A program made the translations under genes and the position numbers. The notes below the pieces were generated by a model. The model searched no databases, was not told the DNA's origin, and worked only from the letters and a program-made list of their open reading frames with translations. Below, one piece after another: positions 14,108-21,193 of a DNA stretch of 22,014 bases (its first letter is position 1; the number at the start of each line of letters is the position of its first letter). Source of the DNA: Streptosporangiaceae bacterium (lineage in GTDB: Bacteria; Actinomycetota; Actinomycetes; Streptosporangiales; Streptosporangiaceae). The stretch is from the NCBI GenBank assembly GCA_030039095.1, contig JASHQP010000084.1, forward strand, positions 1 to 22,014. The letters run 5' to 3'.

Positions 14108-14129
14108 GGGGGTAGCGTTACGGCCCCTC
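14106..14129. terminator. Bidirectional hairpin between convergent genes
   Basis: GAGGGG (14106-14111) pairs with CCCCTC (14124-14129) around a 12-nt loop. The hairpin spans the stop codons of the AlkZ-like gene (+) and the amidohydrolase gene (-), which are only 10 nt apart. There is no T-run. Confidence 0.4.
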
Positions 14130-15344
14130 GAATGCCGATGGCTGGGCGACGACTTCCTGCCCGCGGTCATAGTCGTATGCGTAGATCTCACGGCCGTCCT
14201 GATACGCGCGCTCGGCGCGGCTGGTGACGTCCAGCGGGTCGCCGGACCAGATCACGAGGTCGGCGTCCTTGCCCGGCTCGAGCGAGCCGATGCGGTCGTC
14301 GACGCCCAGGATCCGCGCCGGGTTGATCGTCACCGCGCGGAGCGCGGCCGCGGCGTCGAGGCCCTCCTTGACGGCGAGGCTGGCCTGGTGGATCAGGAAG
14401 TTGATCGGCACGACCGGGTGGTCGGTGGTGATCGCGATCGTGACCCCGGCGGCGTCGAGCCGGCCGGGGTTGGCCAGCGACCGGTTGCGCAGCTCCACCT
14501 TGGACCTGCTGGTGAACAGCGGGCCGATGATGACCGGGATGCCCTGCTCGGCGAGCAGGTCGGCGAGCAGGTGCGCCTCGGTGCCGTGATCGATCACGAG
14601 CTGGTAGCCGAACTCGCGGGCGATCCGCATCGCGGTCGCGATGTCGTCGGCGCGGTGGCAGTGCTGGCGCCACGGGATCTCGCGGCGCAGCACCCGGCCG
14701 AGCGCCTCCAGGCCCAGGTCCCGGTCCACCGGCTTGCGCTCCGGGGGCGGCTGGTTCTCCGCCGCGGCCAGCTTGGCCAGGTAGTTGCTCGCCGCGACGA
14801 GCGCCTCCCGGATGACCGCGGCCGTGCCCAGCCGGGTCGACGGGGTCTCGCGCCGGTCCCCATAGGTGCGCTTCGGGTTCTCGCCGAGCGCGGACTTCAT
14901 GCCGGACGGCTCGCGCAGCACCATCTGGTCCACGACCCGGCCCCAGCACTTGACCGCGACGGTCTGGCCGCCGATCGCGTTGCCGGACCCGGGGTTGACG
15001 TTCACGGCCAGCACGCCGCCGCCGATTGCGTCGCGGAAGCCCTGGTCGGCGGGGTTGATCGCGTCGATCGCGCGCACGTACGCGGTGACCGGCCTGGTCA
15101 TCTCGTTGCCGTCCCGGCCTGCCCAGCCCTCGGCCTCCTCGACGACGCCGACGTGCGCGTGCGCGTCGATGAAGCCGGGCAGCACCCATTTGCCCGCCGC
15201 ATCCACGATCTCGGCGCCGGCCGGCACCGCGATCCCCGGCCCGCCGACGGCGACGATCTTTCCGCCGTCGAGCAGAACCGTTCCGCTGTCGATGGGCTCA
15301 CCTGTCACCGGGACGACCCGGGCACCAACGATTGCCGTGCTCAC
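14118..15344 (-). CDS. Amidohydrolase, imidazolonepropionase-like
   Basis: 408 aa, metal-dependent amidohydrolase superfamily. An N-terminal beta-sandwich half ([31 protein letters not shown]) leads into FIDAHAH with metal ligands His62 and His64. Further ligand segments are [20 protein letters not shown] and ITTDHPVVP. The C-terminal [30 protein letters not shown] closes the sandwich domain. The substrate is unknown. The start is GTG 15344, 30 nt after the stop of the XRE gene, so it is probably in the same transcript. It is convergent with the AlkZ-like gene. Confidence 0.93.
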   Translation of the reverse strand: MSTAIVGARVVPVTGEPIDSGTVLLDGGKIVAVGGPGIAVPAGAEIVDAAGKWVLPGFIDAHAHVGVVEEAEGWAGRDGNEMTRPVTAYVRAIDAINPADQGFRDAIGGGVLAVNVNPGSGNAIGGQTVAVKCWGRVVDQMVLREPSGMKSALGENPKRTYGDRRETPSTRLGTAAVIREALVAASNYLAKLAAAENQPPPERKPVDRDLGLEALGRVLRREIPWRQHCHRADDIATAMRIAREFGYQLVIDHGTEAHLLADLLAEQGIPVIIGPLFTSRSKVELRNRSLANPGRLDAAGVTIAITTDHPVVPINFLIHQASLAVKEGLDAAAALRAVTINPARILGVDDRIGSLEPGKDADLVIWSGDPLDVTSRAERAYQDGREIYAYDYDRGQEVVAQPSAFEGP

Positions 15345-15374
15345 CGGGATTACGGTACAGGCGCCCGAGCTCCG

Positions 15375-15746
15375 TCAGTCACGGAGCATGCTGTGGTACA
15401 CCGCGAGCAGCGCGGCCTTCTGCTCGTCGGCCAGCCGCGCGTCGGCGCCGATGGCCGCTTCCACGTCCGCCGCTGGCCCGCCGTTCTCGCCGGCCAGGTC
15501 GCCGGCGGCCGCGTCGAGCAGGCCCGCCTGGGTGAGCAGCGTCTCCGCGGACACGTTGAGCGCCCCGGAGATCAGCTTGAGCACGCGGACGGACGGCTGG
15601 TGCAAGCCGCGCTCGATCTGGCTCAGGTAGGGGTTGGACAGCGAGGTCCGCTCGGCGAGCTGACGCAGCGACAGGTTGGCGAGCTTGCGCTTGCTGCGGA
15701 TGAAGGCGCCGAGGCTCTCCATCTGCGCATTCCAGGTTTCGGTCAC
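15375..15746 (-). CDS. XRE-family regulator next to HBHA-like gene
   Basis: 123 aa. The HTH at residues 12-65 includes FIRSKRKLANLSLRQLAERTSLSNPYLSQIERGLHQPSVRVLKLISGALNVS, a classic Cro/cI fold. The C-terminal part is Ala/Gly/Asp-rich and ends LADEQKAALLAVYHSMLRD. NPYLSQIERGLxxPS is the form found in the M. tuberculosis Rv0474 protein, whose gene neighbours hbhA; here too the adjacent upstream gene is HBHA-like. The start GTG 15746 gives the full domain; an ATG eight codons later would also keep it. A candidate promoter lies at 15785-15815. Confidence 0.9.
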   Translation of the reverse strand: MTETWNAQMESLGAFIRSKRKLANLSLRQLAERTSLSNPYLSQIERGLHQPSVRVLKLISGALNVSAETLLTQAGLLDAAAGDLAGENGGPAADVEAAIGADARLADEQKAALLAVYHSMLRD

Positions 15747-15784
15747 CGTCGCCTCGGTACGTAGCTCGCCCGTGTCTGCCCAGA

Positions 15785-15815
15785 ATAGTAAGCAGAACAG
15801 TGGCGAGATGGTAAG
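15785..15815 (-). promoter_or_regulatory. Candidate XRE gene promoter with direct repeat
   Basis: On the minus strand TTACCA (15814-15809) and TACTAT (15790-15785) are 18 nt apart, each 4/6 to SigA consensus. Both lie in a repeated word CTTAC-N-AT (15815-15808 and 15792-15785), about two helical turns apart, which may be the operator of the XRE protein. The leader would be about 30 nt. Confidence 0.35.
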
Positions 15816-15841
15816 AAACCCGTGGCGGGCCGGCCGGGCTC

Positions 15842-15883
15842 GCCACGGGCTGGTGCGGCCGTGCCACGGGCTGGTGCGGCCGT
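15842..15883. repeat. 21-bp tandem repeat, two copies
   Basis: Two exact 21-bp units (GCCACGGGCTGGTGCGGCCGT) at 15842-15862 and 15863-15883, in the 145-bp gap between the HBHA-like gene and the XRE gene. Confidence 0.92.
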
Positions 15884-15891
15884 GCGGCGGG

Positions 15892-16254
15892 TTACTTGCC
15901 CGAGTCGGCGGGCCCGGTCTTCTTGGCGGTCCCGCTCGTCCCGGTCTTGCCCGGGGTTTCGGTCTTCCTGGTGCTGGTCCGGCCGCTGGACGGGAGCAAC
16001 TGCCCGGTCGTGTGCAGCACGCCCTCGGCGAACTTCCGCTGCTCGGCCAGGATCTTCATGGCGAAGCTGTAGGCGCTGCCCGCCAGTTCCTCCGGCTTCG
16101 GCAGCTTGCTGGCGAACGGAAGGTTCAGCTCGGAAAGCGCGGGCGTCATCGTGCGCACGGTCTTGATCGCCTCGGTGACGGTCTCCTGGCCCTTGCGGAC
16201 GGTCTTCAGGATCTCGGCCTGCACTTCCTGGCCCATGTTGCGGATATCGGTCAT
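15892..16254 (-). CDS. HBHA/phasin-like coiled-coil protein
   Basis: 120 aa. Residues 3-85 are predicted amphipathic helix: MGQEVQAEILKTVRKGQETVTEAIKTV, then LPKPEELAGSAYSFAMKILAEQRKFAEGVL. The tail (88-120) is rich in Lys, Thr, Ser and Gly. This is the layout of mycobacterial HBHA and phasin-like proteins, which bind lipid or polymer surfaces; the HBHA tail is longer and Lys/Ala/Pro-rich. ATG 16254 is chosen because AGGAGGAG is immediately upstream; a longer frame would read through the promoter. The strong promoter (perfect TTGACA) suggests high expression. It precedes an XRE regulator, as hbhA neighbours Rv0474 in mycobacteria. Role in granule or membrane binding is inferred. Confidence 0.78.
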   Translation of the reverse strand: MTDIRNMGQEVQAEILKTVRKGQETVTEAIKTVRTMTPALSELNLPFASKLPKPEELAGSAYSFAMKILAEQRKFAEGVLHTTGQLLPSSGRTSTRKTETPGKTGTSGTAKKTGPADSGK

Positions 16255-16272
16255 GGCTCCTCCTCTTGCTCT

Positions 16273-16307
16273 GCTAACTATGTTAAGCAAAAAGATAGAT
16301 TTGTCAA
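16273..16307 (-). promoter_or_regulatory. Promoter of HBHA-like gene with palindrome over -10
   Basis: On the minus strand TTGACA (16307-16302) is followed after 16 nt by TAACAT (16285-16280). The -10 lies inside GCTAAC-TAT-GTTAAGC (16273-16288), an inverted repeat with one unpaired base, a plausible operator for the XRE regulator downstream. Confidence 0.6.
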
Positions 16308-16384
16308 GCGAGCCCTGCCCGTGCGCCGTGCCGCTCACCCGGCCGTTCCAAAAGAGTAAATTTCAGATAAAATCAGGCCAGCAG

Positions 16385-16454
16385 GCCACTTAGGCTCGCT
16401 TCATCCCTCTTGCGATGACAACCTCCGGCCGGGTTTAGTTGTCATCTAAGTGGC
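16385..16454. promoter_or_regulatory. 17-bp bulged inverted repeat upstream of sigma-fusion gene
   Basis: GTTGTCATCTAAGTGGC (16438-16454) is complementary to GCCACTTA (16385-16392) plus GATGACAAC (16414-16422), with a 21-nt bulge between the two left halves and a 15-nt loop (16423-16437). All 17 base pairs are perfect. It ends about 58 nt before the ATG of the sigma-like gene. It could be a structured leader, a terminator for upstream antisense transcription, or paired operator half-sites. Confidence 0.55.
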
Positions 16455-16511
16455 GCCCGCCTCCGCTATCACGTCAGCCTCCGCCAGTAGGAGCCGGTTG
16501 GGAGGTGCTTC

Positions 16512-17978
16512 ATGTCGGTTGACCACGGCGGGTCCACCGACGATCAGCGAGCCGAATCGCCTCGCGACTCCGGCCGGCACGTGTTCGCGCACCTGTACGA
16601 GTCGTATGCCGCCTCCCTGTTCGACTACTGTGACGGCCTCCTCCTGGACACGCTTGCCGCGGTGGACGCGGTGCAGGACAGCCTGGTCGCCGCGGACGCG
16701 CAGGTTGGCAGCGCGCCCGGGCCCGACAAACTCCGGCTTGCGCTCTACTCGGCGGCCCGCCAGCAGTGCCTGAACCGGCTTGACGGCGGACGGGTCAAGC
16801 TCAGCAGCCGTGCCGAGACGACCACGCTCGACGAGCTCGGCGCGGCGGTTCCGGATTACGAGGTCGCGGGGTCGACCGGGGAGACGGTGCTGATCCTCCG
16901 GGCCGCACTGGGCCGGCTGTCCGAACGCGACCGCGAGGTGCTCAACCTGACGTTCCGGCACCGGCTCGCCGAGGCCGACCTCGCGGCCGTGATCGGCGTC
17001 GCGCCGCGCCGGGCGCGCGCGCTGGTGTCCGAGGCGAGTCTGTCCTTCGACCACTCGGCGCCCGTCATCGCGGTCCTGCGCGCGGCCGTCCGCGAGGGCC
17101 GGCCCAAGTGCCCGGAGCTCGGCGAGATGCTCGAGGGGCGGGCCCTGGCCACGTTCCCGCTGACACCGCAGTTCGCCGGCAAGCTCGGCCGGCACCTCGA
17201 ATCGTGCGCCGCCTGCGCGCTCAGCCGCGGGGACCGAGCGTTGCGCGCCGAGCAGATCAGCGAGATGCCGCTCGCGATCCCGCCCGGCAGGCTCCGGCTC
17301 CGGATCAGCCGGACCGCGCTCGCCGTTGGCTCGTACCGCCGCACGCTCGCGAGCCGGGCGGACAAGCAGGACAACAAGCAAGACAAACCCGGCAATAGCG
17401 ACCATGGCAACCCTCCGGTCCCGTTGCGGCCCCGCCGTGGGGTGCCGAAGGTGATGGTCTTCTCCTCGGTGACGCTCGCCGCGCTCGCGGTGCCGACCGC
17501 GATTCTGTACCGGATGACGGCAGACGCAACGCACACGCCGGCATCCGCGGTCAGGACGGTCGCGGCGAGCCCGCGCCCGGTGCCGGCGGCTACCACGGCG
17601 ATCTCTCCGCACTTCGACGCTCCAGCGTCCCTGGGGCGCCACAAGCGCCCGCGCCCGGCGCTTCCGGGCGTGCTGACGCCGGCGCACCTCGGCGAGATGC
17701 CGGTTCCGCTGGCGGGGACGGGCCACGCGCCGCAGCCGTTACGTTCCCCTTCTCCCGCGCCGGGCTCCGGGGGATCCGGGGGCTCGGGAGGACAGCCCTC
17801 CCCGGCGCCGACCACGTCGGCGCCGACCACGCCGGCGCCAACCACGCCGGCGCCGACCACGCCGGCGCCGACCACGCCAGCGCCGACCCCCACGCCGACG
17901 CCGGAGCCGACCACTCCGGCGCCCACGCCGACGCCCTCGGCTTCGGCCCCTGATCCGACCGCCACACCGTCGGGCTGA
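16512..17978 (+). CDS. ECF sigma-like protein fused to anti-sigma, membrane helix and Pro/Thr-rich tail
   Basis: 488 aa. Residues 24-95 resemble sigma region 2 (FAHLYESYAASLFDYCDGLLLD, then a helical stretch). Residues 135-176 are a clear sigma region 4, LSERDREVLNLTFRHRLAEADLAAVIGVAPRRARALV. At 227-238 HLESCAACALS carries the HxxxCxxC of zinc anti-sigma domains. One membrane helix follows at about 313-332 (VMVFSSVTLAALAVPTAIL). The rest is outside: a disordered segment, a GSGGSGGSGG linker and a tail of TTPAP repeats. So one chain holds a sigma-like part, an anti-sigma-like part and an extracellular sensor- or wall-spanning part, as in actinobacterial ECF groups with fused C-terminal extensions. 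GGGAGG precedes the ATG. Whether region 2 still binds core polymerase cannot be judged here. Confidence 0.8.
   Translation: MSVDHGGSTDDQRAESPRDSGRHVFAHLYESYAASLFDYCDGLLLDTLAAVDAVQDSLVAADAQVGSAPGPDKLRLALYSAARQQCLNRLDGGRVKLSSRAETTTLDELGAAVPDYEVAGSTGETVLILRAALGRLSERDREVLNLTFRHRLAEADLAAVIGVAPRRARALVSEASLSFDHSAPVIAVLRAAVREGRPKCPELGEMLEGRALATFPLTPQFAGKLGRHLESCAACALSRGDRALRAEQISEMPLAIPPGRLRLRISRTALAVGSYRRTLASRADKQDNKQDKPGNSDHGNPPVPLRPRRGVPKVMVFSSVTLAALAVPTAILYRMTADATHTPASAVRTVAASPRPVPAATTAISPHFDAPASLGRHKRPRPALPGVLTPAHLGEMPVPLAGTGHAPQPLRSPSPAPGSGGSGGSGGQPSPAPTTSAPTTPAPTTPAPTTPAPTTPAPTPTPTPEPTTPAPTPTPSASAPDPTATPSG
17803..17892. repeat. 15-bp tandem repeat coding for TTPAP
   Basis: Five near-perfect 15-bp units (CGGCGCCGACCACGC) from 17803 to 17877 and a sixth degenerate unit to 17892. 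They code for the Thr-Thr-Pro-Ala-Pro repeats of the extracellular tail. Copy number is likely to vary between strains. Confidence 0.92.
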
Positions 17979-18075
17979 CCGGCCGTCCCGCGGATGACGC
18001 CGTTCGCGCCGGCGTTCTGGGCGAAATGCCGAGCCGTGCCGGAGTGTTACGCCGGCCTTTGTCGGCGGCGCTGTC

Positions 18076-18081
18076 TAGGCT
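18076..18081 (+). promoter_or_regulatory. Possible -10 of the HerA-SbcD-SbcC operon
   Basis: TAGGCT, a common -10 in high-GC actinomycetes, lies 39 nt before the GTG of the HerA-like gene. No good -35 is found at 16-18 nt. The 142-nt gap 17979-18120 holds nothing else recognisable. Confidence 0.25.
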
Positions 18082-18120
18082 GCTCGGCAGCGGCCACAGG
18101 CGGCACCCGGAAGGAGCTCA

Positions 18121-19980
18121 GTGACGGATAGCTTCACTGCCGGCCAGGTGAGTTCCCTGGCCGACGGCGCTGCTGACCAGGTCGGACGGGTGGCGGGGAC
18201 CGAGGACTCCACCCCGCTGCAGTTCGCCGTCGCCCTGGACGAGACGTCCTACCTGCAGCTTGACGACGTCGTCGTCACGCTGCGGGAGATTCCCGGGCGG
18301 GAGCCGGTGCTGACCAGCGGGGTGGTGACACAGGTCCGCGCCAGGCACGAGGGCGCGAGCTTCGGCTCGGACGTCTTTCTCATCTCCGACGGCGTGCTGC
18401 CCGCGCGGGTGCAGGAAATCGCCGAGGTCAGCACCACCAGGGTCGAGCCCGAGGTGTACGTGCCGCCGCGGCCGGGAGAGATCGTGCGCCGCGCCACCGG
18501 GGCCGAGCGCGCCCAGGCTCTGTACTTCGACCAGATGAAGTCGCGGCTGCCGGTCGGGCTCGGCCGTGACGGCGAGCCGATCTACGTCAACATGGAGTTC
18601 CTCGACGGCACCCGCGGTGCACACGTGTCGATCAGCGGCATTTCCGGGGTGGCGACGAAGACGAGCTTCGCGCTGTTCCTGCTGCACTCGATCTTCCGGT
18701 CCGGCGCGCTCGGTGCCCGCGCGGTCAACGCCAAGGCCCTGGTGTTCAGCGTCAAGGGCGAGGATCTGCTGTTCCTGGACCAGCCGAACATCCGCCTCGA
18801 CGACGACCTTCGGACCAGGTACGCGGAGCTTGGCCTGCCGGCCGAGCCGTTCGCGTCGTCGGGCTTCTGGGCGCCGCCGATTCCCGACGACCAGACCGGG
18901 CGGCCGAACGTCACCGGGCGCACCAGCGGTGTGGAGGCGTTCTGGTGGACGCTCGAGGAGTTCTGCACCGGGCAGATGCTGCCCTACGTGTTCGCCGACG
19001 CCGAGGACGAGCGCAACCAGTACACGATCGTGATCCACCAGGTCGCGACCCGGCTGAAGTTCGACGCCGCCGCCTACGGCGACACCGGGGCCGTGAAGGT
19101 CGACGGTGACGTCGCGCGCACCTACTCCGAGCTCGTGGACGTCGTCGAAGCCCGGCTCACCGACGACGAGACCCGCCAGAACTGGGCCGGGCCGGTCACC
19201 GGCGTCGGCACGATCAACGCGTTCATCCGGCGGCTGCGCTCGTCGGTGCGGCCGCTGCGGCCGATCATCCGCGCCGACCTCACCGGCGGCAGCAGGCGGC
19301 TGATCTCCACCGCGAACCAGCAGGTGACGGTCGTCGACTTGCACAACCTGCACGAGCGCGCCCAGCGGTTCGTCGTCGGCGTGGTGCTGGCCGCCGAGAC
19401 TGCGCGCAAGGAGGACGCGGGACCGGGCGGCCTGCTGTTCACGATGATCGACGAGCTGAACAAGTACGCGCCGCGCGAGGGCACCTCGCCGATCAAGGAG
19501 GTGCTGCTGGATATCGCCGAGCGCGGCCGGTCGCTGGGGATCATCCTGATCGGCGCGCAGCAGACGGCCAGCGAGGTCGAGCGGCGCATCGTGTCGAACT
19601 CCGCGATCCGGGTGGTCGGCCGGCTCGACGCCGCCGAGGCCGGGCGCCCGGAATACGGGTTCCTGCCGTCGTCGCAGCGAACCCGGGCGACGCTCGCCAA
19701 GCCGGGCGCGATGTTCGTCTCCCAGCCCGAGATCCCGGTGCCGCTGGCCGTGGAGTTCCCGTTCCCGGCCTGGGCGACCCGGCTCTCGGAGTGCGCCGAG
19801 CCGCCGGGGCCGGGTGGCGAGGGCGGGGCGCCGGCGCGTGGCACAGCATCAGGGATCGGCGCCGCAGCCGGGAACGGCACCGCAGCCGGGAACGGCGTGG
19901 CTGCCGGCAACGGCGTGGCCGCGCCGGCCGATCCGTTCGCCCGGCTGCCAGCGCCCGACGACGACATCCCGCCGTTTTGA
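18121..19980 (+). CDS. HerA-like ATPase (DUF87)
   Basis: 619 aa. An N-terminal beta-barrel HAS domain (about 30-150) precedes a HerA/FtsK-type RecA core. The nucleotide-binding loop reads GISGVATKTSF at 173-183: it keeps Gly173, Gly176, Lys180 and Thr181 but has Thr179 where the P-loop usually has Gly (GxxGxGKT). The Walker B strand is LLFTMIDELNKY (Asp444, Glu445), followed by DIAERGRSLGIILIGAQQ and RIVSNSAIRVVGRLD, typical of HerA. The C-terminal tail is disordered, with three 18-bp repeats (AAGNG) and an acidic end, DDDIPPF. HerA hexamers translocate DNA and work with Mre11-Rad50/NurA in archaea; here SbcD and SbcC follow directly. GTG 18121 is preceded by GGAAGGAG. Confidence 0.88.
   Translation: MTDSFTAGQVSSLADGAADQVGRVAGTEDSTPLQFAVALDETSYLQLDDVVVTLREIPGREPVLTSGVVTQVRARHEGASFGSDVFLISDGVLPARVQEIAEVSTTRVEPEVYVPPRPGEIVRRATGAERAQALYFDQMKSRLPVGLGRDGEPIYVNMEFLDGTRGAHVSISGISGVATKTSFALFLLHSIFRSGALGARAVNAKALVFSVKGEDLLFLDQPNIRLDDDLRTRYAELGLPAEPFASSGFWAPPIPDDQTGRPNVTGRTSGVEAFWWTLEEFCTGQMLPYVFADAEDERNQYTIVIHQVATRLKFDAAAYGDTGAVKVDGDVARTYSELVDVVEARLTDDETRQNWAGPVTGVGTINAFIRRLRSSVRPLRPIIRADLTGGSRRLISTANQQVTVVDLHNLHERAQRFVVGVVLAAETARKEDAGPGGLLFTMIDELNKYAPREGTSPIKEVLLDIAERGRSLGIILIGAQQTASEVERRIVSNSAIRVVGRLDAAEAGRPEYGFLPSSQRTRATLAKPGAMFVSQPEIPVPLAVEFPFPAWATRLSECAEPPGPGGEGGAPARGTASGIGAAAGNGTAAGNGVAAGNGVAAPADPFARLPAPDDDIPPF
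19864..19917. repeat. 18-bp tandem repeat in the tail of the HerA-like gene
   Basis: Three 18-bp units at 19864-19881, 19882-19899 and 19900-19917, with few differences. They code for AAGNG-type repeats in the disordered C-terminus, outside the ATPase core. Confidence 0.88.
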
Positions 19981-20002
19981 GGACTACCAGGAACGGAACG
20001 CC

Positions 20003-21175
20003 GTGAAGTTCTTGCACACCGCCGACTGGCACGTGGGGAAGGTCCTGAAGGGCCGCGACCGGCTGGACGAGCAGCGCGCCGTGCTCGCCGAGATCGCGGG
20101 TGTGGCCGAGCAGAACCAGGTCGACGCCGTGCTGATCGCCGGGGACGTCTACGACGCCGCGGCCCCCTCGGCCGCGGCGCAGCAACTGGTCGTCCAGACA
20201 CTGCTGCGGCTGCGCCGGGCCGGCGCGGAAGTGATCGTCATCGCCGGCAACCACGACCACGGCGGGACCTTCGAGGCCTACCGGCCGCTGATGCGGGAGG
20301 TCGGCATCACCCTGGTCGGGCAGACCAGGCCGGCGGATCAGGGCGGGGTGGTCCGGTTCCGGGCTCGTTCCGGCGAGGACGCCCAGGTGGCGGTGCTCCC
20401 GTTCCTCACCCAGCGCTACGCGGTCCGCGCCGCCGAGATCGTCAGCCAGACGCCGTCGGAGAACGTGCGCGCCTACGACGACATGGTCCGGCGGGTGGTG
20501 TCGGCCCTGACCGCCGGGTTCGGTGCCGACACGGTCAACCTGCTGATGGCGCACCTGACCTGCATCGGCGGGACGTTCGGCGGCGGCGAGCGGGCGGCGC
20601 AGTCGATCTTCGAGTACAGCGTCCCGGCGGCGATCTTCCCCGTCTCGGCGCACTACGTGGCGCTGGGGCACCTGCACCGGCGGCAATCGCTGCCCGCGCC
20701 CTGCCCGGTGCACTACTCCGGTTCCCCGATCGCCATCGACTTCGGCGAGCAGGCCAACACCGGCGCGGTGTGCCTGGTCGAGGCCAGCCCGTCGGTTCCG
20801 GCCCGGGTGACCGACGTGCCGATCGCCGCCGGCCGGCGGCTGCGGACGGTACGCGGCACGCTCGGCGAGCTCGAGGCACAGGCCGCGTCGTTCGGGGACG
20901 ACTACCTGCGGGTGTGGCTTCGCGAGCCGGCCCGCGCCGGGCTGCGTGACGACACGGTCGCGATCCTGCCGAACGCGCTCGAGGTCCGGATCGATCCCGA
21001 CTTCGCCGCGCCGTCCCGGCCCGGGCGCCCGGACGCTGCCAGCGTGATCCGCAGCCCGGACGAGCTGTTCGCCGACTTCTGCGCCGGGCTGCCCAACCCC
21101 GTGCAGGACCCACGGGTGGCTGCGCTGTTCAGCGAGCTGCACGACGAGGTGACGGCGTCCTCGGCCGGCGCCTAG
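20003..21175 (+). CDS. sbcD: SbcD/Mre11-type nuclease subunit
   Basis: 390 aa. Calcineurin-like phosphoesterase with all Mre11/SbcD metal motifs: HTADWHVGK (Asp8, His10), AGDVYDA (Asp48), GNHDHGG (Asn83, His84), MAHLTC and GHLHRR (His223, His225). The C-terminal part (about 290-390) is the SbcC-binding cap region. It forms the nuclease that trims DNA ends and hairpins together with SbcC. The start is GTG 20003, 22 nt after the HerA stop; only a weak GGAA-type ribosome site is seen, and coupling to the upstream gene is likely. The longer frame upstream is out of register with the HerA protein and lacks SbcD homology. Confidence 0.93.
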   Translation: MKFLHTADWHVGKVLKGRDRLDEQRAVLAEIAGVAEQNQVDAVLIAGDVYDAAAPSAAAQQLVVQTLLRLRRAGAEVIVIAGNHDHGGTFEAYRPLMREVGITLVGQTRPADQGGVVRFRARSGEDAQVAVLPFLTQRYAVRAAEIVSQTPSENVRAYDDMVRRVVSALTAGFGADTVNLLMAHLTCIGGTFGGGERAAQSIFEYSVPAAIFPVSAHYVALGHLHRRQSLPAPCPVHYSGSPIAIDFGEQANTGAVCLVEASPSVPARVTDVPIAAGRRLRTVRGTLGELEAQAASFGDDYLRVWLREPARAGLRDDTVAILPNALEVRIDPDFAAPSRPGRPDAASVIRSPDELFADFCAGLPNPVQDPRVAALFSELHDEVTASSAGA

Positions 21176-21193
21176 CCAACGAAGGAGCATCCG

